This document shows positions 1 to 7,478 of a stretch of 36,504 bases of DNA, one piece after another (positions within the stretch are counted from its first letter, which is position 1; every line of letters starts with the position of its first letter). This DNA comes from Candidatus Fermentibacterota bacterium (lineage in GTDB: Bacteria; JAFGKV01): positions 1-36,504 of the forward strand of contig JAFGKV010000050.1 of the NCBI GenBank assembly GCA_016928395.1, written 5' to 3'. Position numbers and translations under genes: made by a program. The notes below the pieces were generated by a model. The model searched no databases and was not told where the DNA came from. It was given only the letters and a program-made list of their open reading frames with translations.

Positions 1-1707
1 CACAGGCCATCCGTCTACGGCCGTGCCATCGCCCCTCACGGCCCAGAGAAGTCCATCGATGGTGCCCGCAACCATTTCAGGGATGGAATCATCGTCGAAA
101 TCCGCAAGCATCACGGTACCCACAATGCCCGCATCCACATCATGCAGCAAGAGTGGCTCCCCGCTCAACCGATAGGCGGCCAGAGTGTTGTTGCGGGAGC
201 CTACAATGATCTCGGGGAGACCGTCGCCGTCTACATCGCCCACTGCCGGGGCGGACCTAATGGCGTCTCCCACCTGAGCCGGCCACCCGGGGAGGGTGAC
301 CCCGTCGGGCCCCAGCAGATAGAGACCTCCCCACCGATCTGCAACGGCAATGTGCATCGAATTGTCCCAGGTAAAGCACGCGGGGCCGGCGTAGAATTGC
401 CCGGAGGTTAGCACGGGCCAGCCTGCCTGATCCAGCGAAGGTTCAACAACAATGGGCACAATCTTCTGGTAGGGAGAAGGGGACGCTTCAGCGGAAAGCA
501 CCGTAAGGTCAAGGGGTATCTGCCCCACCGGACAGGCCTCGTCCAAAGCTACCGTAAGCATATCAGAACACAGCAGGCTGTCGCCCGGAAGCAGGGTCTG
601 AGCAAAGGACGCCATTCCCTGGGTGACAGTGATCGGGGTGCCGGACCCATTCTCCGCCAACGTGAGAGTGACGCCCTCAGCGGCGTTCCAGAACGGGCTG
701 TTCACCACCCAGAATGAAAGGCTGGCGATCTCCCCGGGGTTGGCCACACCGTCGCCGTCGCCTTCCATCTCCACCAGAGAAACCGGCGAGACAGAGAGGT
801 TTGGATACTCGGGAATCTTGACGGAGAGCCAGATGCTCCAGTCCTCCATCATGCATTGCCCATACTTGATCCGGAAATATCCGTCCTCGCCCCAATTGCC
901 CCAGGAGTTCTTGCAGATCCAACACTCCAGGTCGTCGTCCCAGCCCACGATGGCCACGGCGTGCCCGCCTTCTTCTTCGCCCCATACATGCTCGTAGACC
1001 CCGCCATTGTAAGCCTGGAAGTCGCTGTATACGGTGAATGCTACATAGACGGGGCCATCCAGAACGCGGGTCTTGATCGCATCACGGTTGGGGCCGATCC
1101 AGCCCCAGTTTTGCACATAAACCAGTTCCAATGCGCCGTGAGGGCAGTGACTGCTGCACGGGACGTAGTCGGTTGCCTGATATCCCATGCAGCCTTCGGT
1201 AAGGGTTCCCTGCGTTCTGAGGAACTCGCAGGTTCCTGAAATGCTGTAGCCATTGCACGAGCCGGGACTACAGGACACAAGGTACTGCTCTGAGAGATCC
1301 ACCGTGGGATCCGGCACGAAGGCATCGATGGCCATGCGGGACTCCATGCATGCCAGGGCGCCAAAAGCCCAACATGATCCACATTGGGCCTGGTCACGGA
1401 TGGGTGTAACGTAGTTGTCACCTTCGGCGCTGCGCCAATCCCAGGCCGGAGGAAGCCCATCCATTGAGCCCCGCTCGTGGATCGTTCCCGGCTGCCGGGT
1501 CTCCATGGAACGGTCCCACCCTAGTAGCGCCCGACGATCCTCGGGAGCGCGGTCCCATATATGGTTGGGGCCGGCGGACCATTGCGCGCCCTTGGCCTCG
1601 ATGGCCTGGCGAATCAGGTCGAGGTTGTCGGCGCCGGCGGAACGGGGAACAGCAACGACCAGCAGAGCGCCGGCCAGCAACAGCCCATGGAATCGACATG
1701 TCTTCAC
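1..1707 (-). CDS. Secreted papain-family (C1A) cysteine protease with FG-GAP-like C-terminal repeats, partial
   Basis: This gene encodes an exported cysteine protease; 569 codons are visible and the C-terminus runs off the left edge. It starts at a GTG (1705-1707) preceded by GGAGG at 1713-1717 with a 5-base spacer. A signal peptide (about residues 1-25, ending SAGA) is followed by a short pro-region and the C1A domain. The catalytic residues are readable: Cys112 in QCGSCWAFG, His249 in GGHAVAIVGW and Asn267 in CKNSWGNWGEDGYF. An Ig-like stretch with DGDGVANPGE follows. Two FG-GAP/VCBS-like units come next, around residues 489-515 (DVDGDGLPEIIVG) and 535-558 (DFDDDSIPEMVAG). Proteases of this shape are secreted or displayed on the cell surface. 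The pro-region is shorter than the classical inhibitor domain, so control by propeptide may differ. A promoter-like sequence lies upstream at 1760-1786. Family assignment is firm; the substrate is unknown. Confidence 0.93.
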   Translation of the reverse strand, partial: MKTCRFHGLLLAGALLVVAVPRSAGADNLDLIRQAIEAKGAQWSAGPNHIWDRAPEDRRALLGWDRSMETRQPGTIHERGSMDGLPPAWDWRSAEGDNYVTPIRDQAQCGSCWAFGALACMESRMAIDAFVPDPTVDLSEQYLVSCSPGSCNGYSISGTCEFLRTQGTLTEGCMGYQATDYVPCSSHCPHGALELVYVQNWGWIGPNRDAIKTRVLDGPVYVAFTVYSDFQAYNGGVYEHVWGEEEGGHAVAIVGWDDDLECWICKNSWGNWGEDGYFRIKYGQCMMEDWSIWLSVKIPEYPNLSVSPVSLVEMEGDGDGVANPGEIASLSFWVVNSPFWNAAEGVTLTLAENGSGTPITVTQGMASFAQTLLPGDSLLCSDMLTVALDEACPVGQIPLDLTVLSAEASPSPYQKIVPIVVEPSLDQAGWPVLTSGQFYAGPACFTWDNSMHIAVADRWGGLYLLGPDGVTLPGWPAQVGDAIRSAPAVGDVDGDGLPEIIVGSRNNTLAAYRLSGEPLLLHDVDAGIVGTVMLADFDDDSIPEMVAGTIDGLLWAVRGDGTAVDGWPV

Positions 1708-1759
1708 GAATGCCTCCGGATGATCAACTCAGGAATTCCTACTATCTACATGCGGAGTA

Positions 1760-1786
1760 ACTATAGATCCTGGTCGTGCAAGTCAA
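1760..1786 (-). promoter_or_regulatory. Candidate sigma70 promoter of the papain-family protease gene
   Basis: On the minus strand there is TTGACT (1781-1786) and TATAGT (1760-1765), separated by 15 bases. Each hexamer matches consensus at five of six positions, but the spacing is two bases short of optimal. It lies about 50 bases upstream of the GTG start at 1707. A perfect 10-base palindrome AGGAATTCCT (1731-1740) lies in the presumed 5' leader and could be an operator or chance. Confidence 0.4.
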
Positions 1787-2231
1787 GGCGGGTCGATCGT
1801 CTGTCGTGATTTCATCAGATCCGCACGGTTGTGCTCGCCGAGAAGACGGCTCTAGACCTGCCTATGCTGCGGCCTCATCCTCGAAATGCTGATGCCTGCC
1901 ATTCTGCGAGAGTGGTCGCAGGGAAGATCGAGATCTGTATTCCGGATGGCCATCCGCCTGATCCGGGTCGCTGGCAGCGAATTGACTCGGTGCATTGCAG
2001 CGGGAAGACGGCGAGTCGACGGGTTCTCGCCCTGATGACACACCGACACGAGGAAGCCCCTGCATTTCTTTCGCACACTCCATAGGCAAGGACCCCTGCC
2101 GAGGCGCGGATACGGCGGGCGAATCTGCCATGGCAAGGCTGCGTGAATGCCGATGTGGGTCATCCATCACACTGGGCCGGGTCTGCCGCCTGGTGCTCAG
2201 GGAGATGTGGGTCTTGCCGAGAGTGTCTTCA
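1787..2231. other. Intergenic stretch without a convincing gene
   Basis: Between the protease promoter region and the tRNA pair I see no reading frame with a credible start, ribosome site or recognisable protein. Short open frames here have Arg/Pro/Ser-rich shadow composition. The only structure noted is a perfect 14-base palindrome (CGGATGGCCATCCG, 1943-1956). No hairpin followed by a T-run, in either direction, marks the end of the tRNA transcript. Confidence 0.5.
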
Positions 2232-2306
2232 TGGAGGCGGCACCCGGATTCGAACCGGGGGATAAAGGATTTGCAGTCCTCTGCCTTACCACTTGGCTAT
2301 GCCGCC
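2232..2306 (-). tRNA. tRNA-Cys (GCA)
   Basis: The reverse complement folds as a 75-nt tRNA with acceptor stem GGCGGCA/TGCCGCC, T-loop GGTTCGAATCC and an anticodon loop centred on GCA (CTGCAAA). The CCA end is encoded (2232-2234). It lies 4 bases downstream of tRNA-Gly and is presumably co-transcribed with it. Confidence 0.97.
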
Positions 2307-2310
2307 GGAT

Positions 2311-2386
2311 TGGAGCGGGAGACGGGACTTGAACCCGCGACAGTCACGTTGGCAACGTGAAGCTCTACCAACTGAGCTACTCCCGC
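2311..2386 (-). tRNA. tRNA-Gly (GCC)
   Basis: The reverse complement folds as a 76-nt tRNA: acceptor stem GCGGGAG, D-arm AGCTCAGTTGGTAGAGC, anticodon loop TTGCCAA (GCC, glycine), T-loop GGTTCAAGTCC and encoded CCA (2311-2313). It is the first gene of the Gly-Cys tRNA pair and has a near-consensus promoter directly upstream. Confidence 0.97.
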
Positions 2387-2407
2387 TTGGTGAACAGACA
2401 GCGCAAT

Positions 2408-2436
2408 AGTATAGAGCCCTGAGCGTGCCCGGTCAA
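2408..2436 (-). promoter_or_regulatory. Sigma70-type promoter of the tRNA-Gly/tRNA-Cys unit
   Basis: On the minus strand TTGACC (2431-2436) and TATACT (2408-2413) are separated by exactly 17 bases, a near-consensus housekeeping promoter. The -10 box ends 21 bases before the mature tRNA-Gly 5' end. The TGA stop codon of the comEC-like gene (2433-2435) lies inside the -35 hexamer, so the promoter is embedded in the end of the preceding gene. Confidence 0.8.
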
Positions 2437-4652
2437 GACCGCCCATTTTGCCTCCACCATATCGTGCCTCCACTGCGTTCCACGGTGACTGCTCCTCGGC
2501 TTGTCGCGACCGCATGGAACCCAGCATGGGAGATGTCGCGAAGGAGGTCGCGCTCTCCTGCGGTTCCGCCGCCGATTACCACCAGCCGGGGTTTCGCACG
2601 ACGAAGCAGCAAGTGAGAGGGCGCCAGATCCCGCCATGGTCCCATGTAGAGTACATCCGTCGACTCCACGGCCGCGTGCGTCGCGCACTGGGCATCCGCT
2701 TGCCACCCGCCGTCTCCCGCGATCAGGACCCGGAGTCCGCCGGCGGAGTTGATGAGTAGCCCATCCAACCTGTCAGCGCCGCCGCCCAGCGGCGTCAGCC
2801 TGAATCCCCGCGCGAGTTCAACAGGTCGATCGCCGAACCAGCTCTCCACGTGGTCCGTCCAGTTCCGATCCATACCTGCCGCAGGCAGCACGACCCGGGC
2901 TGCACTATGATCATGAACCAAGGTATCAACCGATCCGTGTCGGGCAGGCCTTCCGCTGGTGGCAGCCACCAGATCGACGTGGTCAATGCAGCGGAAACGG
3001 AGATGGTCGTTGACAACTCGGGCAGCCCATTCGGGCTGGCCGACCGCACCGGGATCGATCACTCCGAAGGCCCCCGCTGCCTCGATGGCGACGCAATTGC
3101 CGAGTGGCACATGGAGAAAAGAGATCCTCTCCACCTTTGCCTGCCACGGATCAAGGGTTCCCCACACAAGCCACGCCGCGACCATGCAGGACGCTCCGAC
3201 CATTGCCGAAGCTGCAGGCCGGCCCCACTGCCAGCCCACACGCGCACCAACTGCCGCACCCCAGGCAACGGTCAGGGCCCAAAGCCGCACGTCTCCGAAG
3301 TTCAGAACGGAGAAAGGCAGCTTCGAAACGAATGCCGCCAGCCACAGCAAGATCCGCGCGGTGCATTCGGTGAGACGCCCGCTCCACGCCGCAAGATCCG
3401 CCCAGACTAGCTGGGCGAGCGAGGTCACCGCAGATGCGGCGATGAGCACCGTGGCGAGAATCACTGCCGGTATGTTGGCCAGGAGACTGTAGGTTGGCCA
3501 TTGCCGAAACCACGCCAGCAGAAGGGGAAGAACACCAAGCTGAGCCGACAGCGACGTGAGAACCGAGCCTATGCACCATCGGGCTACCCGTCTCCATCGA
3601 CAAAACGGTGCCAGCAAAGGCGGCGTGAACACCAGAATCCCCAGTGTCGCGCCGAAAGACAGCTGGAATCCCGGCTCCCAGATCCATCGTGGCTGTGCGA
3701 TCAGCAGAACAAGCCCGGCCAATCCGAGGCTGTTGATGCCCTCGGCTCGACGCCCCAGCATCAACCCCAGCAACACCACCACACTCATGACACCGGCCCG
3801 CATGACGGGTGCGAACAAGCCGACAAGTCCTACGTAGCCGGCAACGCCGATGAGCGCGACTAGCGCAGGGTACCGGAAACCGGGAAGCAGCACCCTGCCT
3901 ACGGCCCAGATCAGAGCGGCTACGATACCCACGTGGAAGCCGGAGATGGAGAGAATATGTACGATGCCGGAGTTCCTGAAGCGCGCCATGGTCTCTTGGT
4001 CAAGGAGATCACGTATGCCGATGAGCATGGCCAGGGCCAAAGCCCCCTCCTCTCCAGCTGCTCGAGTGGAGAGTGTCGCCTCGACATGAGAGCGGGCCGC
4101 ATCCCGCGCCGAAGGCGATTTTGCATTGGGGAGTACATCACCCAGTTGGCGTACCCTGAGTCGCCCGATGATACCTCGTTGTCGAAGGAGTCGACTCCAG
4201 TCAGTCTCGCCGGGATTCGCCGGGGGCTCCAACGGGCGGACTGAGCCCGACGCCGAAAGCGTATCTCCCCGGCCCAGCCGCAGGGTGGTGTCCGGGATGG
4301 AAACCCGGAGGCGGAGACGGCTGTTCTGGCCACGGGAGTCCAGGAGCGACAGATCCGCGGTAACGGAACGGTCGGATCGGCGGGGAAGTGACGCGACAAC
4401 GCCCCTCACCGAGCCATCGGTCTGCAAAAGCGACCGTGCAACGCGCTCAGTGCCCCTGGTCGAGAGTTGCATCATGATGCCGGCCGCCGACAGCGCCACC
4501 GCGAGCATCTTGTCCTTCCGCTGCCAGGGGAGCAGCGGAAGGATGAGCACGGCCCCGGCTGCCAGCAGGAGCCACCAAGGAAAGGGCACGCGGGTCGCCA
4601 CCATGGCGCCCGCGACCAGGAGGAAGGCGGAAAATGCAGGCCGCCGTACCAT
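2433..4652 (-). CDS. comEC: ComEC/Rec2-family DNA-uptake channel-like membrane protein
   Basis: ComEC forms the inner-membrane channel for single-stranded DNA during natural transformation. The 739-residue protein shows N-terminal membrane segments (about 8-60), a soluble DUF4131/OB-like part (about 80-175), and the polytopic Competence domain (about 200-470) with the signature ILSISGFHVG (233-242) and GFQLSFGATLGIL (328-340). A C-terminal metallo-beta-lactamase-like domain occupies about 508-739. The metal-binding HxHxDH motif expected near residues 563-570 is absent (the segment reads VAATSGRPARHG), so this domain looks catalytically dead. I chose ATG 4652 because the longer open frame back to 4853 would overlap the small gene at 4684-4920; a GTG near 4697 is an alternative. 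No strong ribosome site is visible. No other competence gene is nearby, so a role in transformation is inferred from family only. Confidence 0.88.
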   Translation of the reverse strand: MVRRPAFSAFLLVAGAMVATRVPFPWWLLLAAGAVLILPLLPWQRKDKMLAVALSAAGIMMQLSTRGTERVARSLLQTDGSVRGVVASLPRRSDRSVTADLSLLDSRGQNSRLRLRVSIPDTTLRLGRGDTLSASGSVRPLEPPANPGETDWSRLLRQRGIIGRLRVRQLGDVLPNAKSPSARDAARSHVEATLSTRAAGEEGALALAMLIGIRDLLDQETMARFRNSGIVHILSISGFHVGIVAALIWAVGRVLLPGFRYPALVALIGVAGYVGLVGLFAPVMRAGVMSVVVLLGLMLGRRAEGINSLGLAGLVLLIAQPRWIWEPGFQLSFGATLGILVFTPPLLAPFCRWRRVARWCIGSVLTSLSAQLGVLPLLLAWFRQWPTYSLLANIPAVILATVLIAASAVTSLAQLVWADLAAWSGRLTECTARILLWLAAFVSKLPFSVLNFGDVRLWALTVAWGAAVGARVGWQWGRPAASAMVGASCMVAAWLVWGTLDPWQAKVERISFLHVPLGNCVAIEAAGAFGVIDPGAVGQPEWAARVVNDHLRFRCIDHVDLVAATSGRPARHGSVDTLVHDHSAARVVLPAAGMDRNWTDHVESWFGDRPVELARGFRLTPLGGGADRLDGLLINSAGGLRVLIAGDGGWQADAQCATHAAVESTDVLYMGPWRDLAPSHLLLRRAKPRLVVIGGGTAGERDLLRDISHAGFHAVATSRGAVTVERSGGTIWWRQNGRS

Positions 4653-4683
4653 TTTGCGGGTACGGTTAGGCGCTAGAACCGGC

Positions 4684-4920
4684 CTATCGCTCACTCTCCA
4701 TGCGGCCGGCTCGGGGATCGAACGGCCGCCGGCATCGCGTCCGTGGGATGCCCAAAGACACAAGGATACCTGCGACAAGGAGGACGGCCGCACCGCGGAG
4801 CAGACTGACTCCCAGGTCCGGTCTTTGGAGGCGTAGCGTGACCAAGGCCGCAATCAACGCAGCGGCAAAAGCCGTCAGCGTCAAGAGGCGGCGCAACTTG
4901 CGAAGCATGGATGCCGTCAC
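4684..4920 (-). CDS. Small hydrophobic membrane protein, unknown function
   Basis: This 78-residue protein starts at GTG 4920 with AGGA about 10 bases upstream; ATG 4908 is an alternative. It has two hydrophobic stretches, about residues 13-30 (LTLTAFAAALIAALVTL) and 39-58 (SLLRGAAVLLVAGILVSLGI), and a basic C-terminus. I recognise no family. It lies 24 bases after the slipin gene and ends 31 bases before the comEC start, so it is probably co-transcribed with both. The hydrophobic pattern and tight spacing favour a real gene. Confidence 0.6.
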   Translation of the reverse strand: MTASMLRKLRRLLTLTAFAAALIAALVTLRLQRPDLGVSLLRGAAVLLVAGILVSLGIPRTRCRRPFDPRAGRMESER

Positions 4921-4944
4921 GCCCGCAGTCCTCAGGGGTGGGTA

Positions 4945-5712
4945 TCAGGCCTCTTCGGAGGTCTTCCGTCCCGCCATCGACTTCACAAAGGGCGCGAACA
5001 GATCGATGGGGATCGGGAACAATGTCGTCGAGTTGTTTTCCGCTGCCACTTCACGCAAGGTCTGGAGATACCGAAGCTGAAGAGCTTCAGGATGGGCGCT
5101 GATGATGCCTGCGGCCTGCGCCAGTTTTTCTGATGCCTGGAACTCGCCTTCAGCATTGATAATCTTAGCTCTCCGGTCTCTCTCCGCCTCAGCCTGCCTG
5201 GCCATGGCGCGCTGCATCTCAGTCGGCAGATCCACGTGCTTCACTTCCACCGTGGACACCTTGATCCCCCAGGTGTCGGTGTGACGATCGAGGATGTCTT
5301 GCAGGTCGCTGTTGATCTTATCCCGCTCGGAGAGGAGGTCGTCCAATTCCGCCTGGCCCAGCACGCTTCGAAGCGTTGTTTGCGCAAGCTGGCTGGTGGC
5401 GTAGAGGTAGTCTTCCACGGCAATGATGGCCTTATCGGGTTCCATGACCCGGAAGTAGATCACCGCATTGACTTTGACCGAGACATTGTCGCGGGTGATC
5501 ACGTCCTGCGGTGGCACATCCATCGCCACGGTCCGAAGGCTGACCTTCACCATTTTGTCGACGATGGGAATCAGAAGTATGAGCCCGGGGCCCTTTGCGC
5601 CGACGTATCTACCGAGGCGGAACACGACGCCGCGTTCATACTCCCTGAGGATGCGGACAGCGTTCCCGAGGATAAAGAAGACCAGGAGAATGAGGATGGT
5701 CAAGGGATACAT
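4945..5712 (-). CDS. Slipin / stomatin-like SPFH-domain membrane protein
   Basis: Slipins are prokaryotic stomatin homologues that assemble oligomeric scaffolds on the inner membrane and usually pair with an NfeD-type partner. The 255-residue protein has one N-terminal membrane helix (about 3-19). The SPFH/band-7 domain follows ([39 protein letters not shown] written in two parts of the same stretch; [18 protein letters not shown]), then a charged helical region ([21 protein letters not shown]) and the typical tail (LFPIPIDLF). Length matches the family. The ATG start is preceded by AAGGAG 9 bases upstream. It lies 24 bases downstream of the NfeD-family protease gene, and PH1510-type NfeD proteases cleave the tail of the cognate stomatin. 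A membrane quality-control function is inferred from family and context. Confidence 0.95.
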   Translation of the reverse strand: MYPLTILILLVFFILGNAVRILREYERGVVFRLGRYVGAKGPGLILLIPIVDKMVKVSLRTVAMDVPPQDVITRDNVSVKVNAVIYFRVMEPDKAIIAVEDYLYATSQLAQTTLRSVLGQAELDDLLSERDKINSDLQDILDRHTDTWGIKVSTVEVKHVDLPTEMQRAMARQAEAERDRRAKIINAEGEFQASEKLAQAAGIISAHPEALQLRYLQTLREVAAENNSTTLFPIPIDLFAPFVKSMAGRKTSEEA

Positions 5713-5736
5713 GAGCTACACTCCTTGGTGAGTAGC

Positions 5737-7011
5737 CTACGCTTCAAGGCTCCGTGGCGTGACCGCCACCGTGAGCCGCATACCGTCAACACCAGTCACC
5801 ACTACATCGGCGCCCTCTTCTATCTGCTCCTGTGCGGTGGCAAACCATATCTCACCGTTGACAAACACCTTGCCGCTGGGTGCCAATGTCCCGACCACGG
5901 TGCCACGGGCGCCCAGCAGGCCCGATGCACCGGTGACGGGGCGCCGCCGTTGTGCCCTGACCCCCATGCCCACCGCGAAGAGGAAAAACGCCACCGTCAC
6001 CGCCACGACGGGGATGATCACAGATAATGACACGCGGTACACCTCCTCTGTAGTATCGAACAGCATGAGACTTCCCAAGACGAGCGCTACGATTCCGCCT
6101 AAGGTCAAAAGCCCGTAGCTGGTGATCTTGATCTCAGCCAGGAACAACAGCATGGCAAAGGCGATCAGCAGTACGCCCACGTAATTCACCGGCATCATTT
6201 GCATGGCGAAGATTCCCAGCAGAAGGAGGATTCCCCCCACCACGCCCGGGAAGATGCTGCCTGGATTCGACAGTTCGAAGTAGAGACCGTAGAACCCGAG
6301 AATCAGGAAGATATATGCGAGATTCGGGTTGGCGATCTGATGCAGCAGACGGAAGCGGAGGCTCATCCGGAAGTCTTTCACTACCGCATCCTTGGTAGAG
6401 AGCACCCTTTGGGTATCATTGATGGTGACGGTACGGCCATCCAGCAGCTGGAGCAACTCCGTGCGGTCGCGGGCCAGCAGATCGATGACGCCCAAGTCCA
6501 AAGCTTCCTTGGCGGTGGCGGAGAGACTCTCACGGACCGAGTTTTCATACCACGAGGCGTTCCTCCCTCGCTGCGTCGCCAGCGAACGTATCTGTGCAGC
6601 GGCGTCACTCTCGGCCTTACCGGACATGATACTATCCATGGCACCGCCCATGCCCACGGGATGGGCAGCCCCCAGATGAGTCCCTGGCGACATGGCGGCG
6701 ATGTGGGAGGCGGCACAGATGAATGCGCCCGCGCTGGCGGCCCTTGCTCCCGCGGGCGCGACGTGAACCACGACAGGTATCGACGCGTTTAGCATCGCGC
6801 CCGTGATGCTCCGCATGGATTCCATGAGGCCACCCGGCGTGTCGATCTCGAGTATGAGAACATGGGCATTGCTTTGTTGCGCTTCCTCAATGGCGCGCAC
6901 CGCATACCCCGCCGTAGCGGGGTTGATTGCGCCGTCGATCCGGGCGACCATGACAACGCCTGCTGAGGCATACGAGCACAAGATGGACAGGATGGTCGCA
7001 AGTCGGTACAT
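5737..7011 (-). CDS. NfeD-family membrane-bound ClpP-class serine protease (long NfeD1b type)
   Basis: This is the full-length type of NfeD: signal peptide (about 1-17), ClpP-like protease domain (about 18-225), membrane region of four or five helices (about 235-375) and a C-terminal OB-fold domain (about 385-424). The likely catalytic Ser is Ser93 in GARAASAGAF. Lys132 in MSGKAESD sits where the general-base Lys lies in characterised archaeal homologues, giving a Ser-Lys dyad. The oxyanion-type segment EIDTPGG is at 55-61. The start ATG lies 2 bases after the stop of the 83-residue gene, within an AAAGG context. It is followed by the slipin gene, the usual substrate or partner. Length (424) fits NfeD1b. 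Confidence in family is high; the physiological target is inferred. Confidence 0.95.
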   Translation of the reverse strand: MYRLATILSILCSYASAGVVMVARIDGAINPATAGYAVRAIEEAQQSNAHVLILEIDTPGGLMESMRSITGAMLNASIPVVVHVAPAGARAASAGAFICAASHIAAMSPGTHLGAAHPVGMGGAMDSIMSGKAESDAAAQIRSLATQRGRNASWYENSVRESLSATAKEALDLGVIDLLARDRTELLQLLDGRTVTINDTQRVLSTKDAVVKDFRMSLRFRLLHQIANPNLAYIFLILGFYGLYFELSNPGSIFPGVVGGILLLLGIFAMQMMPVNYVGVLLIAFAMLLFLAEIKITSYGLLTLGGIVALVLGSLMLFDTTEEVYRVSLSVIIPVVAVTVAFFLFAVGMGVRAQRRRPVTGASGLLGARGTVVGTLAPSGKVFVNGEIWFATAQEQIEEGADVVVTGVDGMRLTVAVTPRSLEA

Positions 7012-7013
7012 AC

Positions 7014-7265
7014 CTAGAATACCTTTCGCCCCCCGGCCACAATCTCGTTCATTGCTTCCTTGAAGTAGTCGGTTTCGCTCAGGATGTCTTCAGGAAGAGA
7101 CTCGCGGTATCTGTTGTACGCTTCCAGTACCTGGACTCCTATCCGTGCCGGTAGGTTTCCCTCCGCAAGACCAACCGCGATTCGGTCTTCGTGAGCGCTG
7201 ACCAGCTCAAGAGCCAACCAGCGAGCCAGGAGCCTCGCTCCCTGATCTATGAGTTTGTCAGCCAT
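7014..7265 (-). CDS. Small conserved-looking protein upstream of NfeD, unknown function
   Basis: This 83-residue soluble, mostly helical protein starts at ATG 7265, preceded by AAGGAG with an 8-base spacer. It carries no signal peptide, membrane helix or Cys motif. It opens MADKLIDQGARLLARWLALE and ends with an acidic helix and VAGGRKVF. The stop is 2 bases before the NfeD protease start, so it is translationally close to that gene and probably belongs to the NfeD-slipin operon. I do not recognise a family; an adaptor or regulator of the protease is only a guess from position. Confidence 0.75.
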   Translation of the reverse strand: MADKLIDQGARLLARWLALELVSAHEDRIAVGLAEGNLPARIGVQVLEAYNRYRESLPEDILSETDYFKEAMNEIVAGGRKVF

Positions 7266-7416
7266 GGCAGGACTCCTTGGTGTCGTGCTGTGGGTACGCC
7301 GTCTCCGGGGGCACGCGCATGAGTACCACACGAGGGAACCAGCCAATGACCTTGCCATCGGACGCGCTTCGGCCCCGAGAAGGGATGTGAGGGGTGTTAA
7401 AACTCATGGAATGCAT
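7258..7416 (-). CDS. Possible 52-residue leader ORF overlapping the 83-residue gene
   Basis: An open frame starts at ATG 7416 or 7407, after a strong GGGGAGG at 7420-7426 (3 or 12 bases away), and ends in CATGGCTGA, overlapping the next start by 8 bases. Its product would be short, basic and proline-containing (MSFNTPHIPSRGRSASDGK). The arrangement fits a translated leader that couples to the downstream gene. The composition is also compatible with a chance frame in the 213-base gap between accC and the NfeD operon. Confidence 0.3.
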   Translation of the reverse strand: MHSMSFNTPHIPSRGRSASDGKVIGWFPRVVLMRVPPETAYPQHDTKESCHG

Positions 7417-7478
7417 CGTCCTCCCCGACACATGCCGTCGTACGACTCCACGCTTCTCGTTTGGACCTTTGTCATGCC

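Noticed and set aside
1995-2360. Plus-strand open frame ending in an ETGLEPATVTLAT-like peptide
   Set aside because: This peptide is the well-known artefact of translating tRNA genes on the wrong strand; the frame runs through the real tRNA-Cys and tRNA-Gly.
4653-4853. N-terminal extension of the ComEC frame
   Set aside because: It overlaps the small membrane-protein gene, has shadow-like composition and no membrane pattern, so I placed the start at 4652.
5236-6027. Long plus-strand frame opposite the slipin and NfeD genes
   Set aside because: His/Asp-rich composition and lack of a ribosome site mark it as the antisense shadow of two well-recognised genes.
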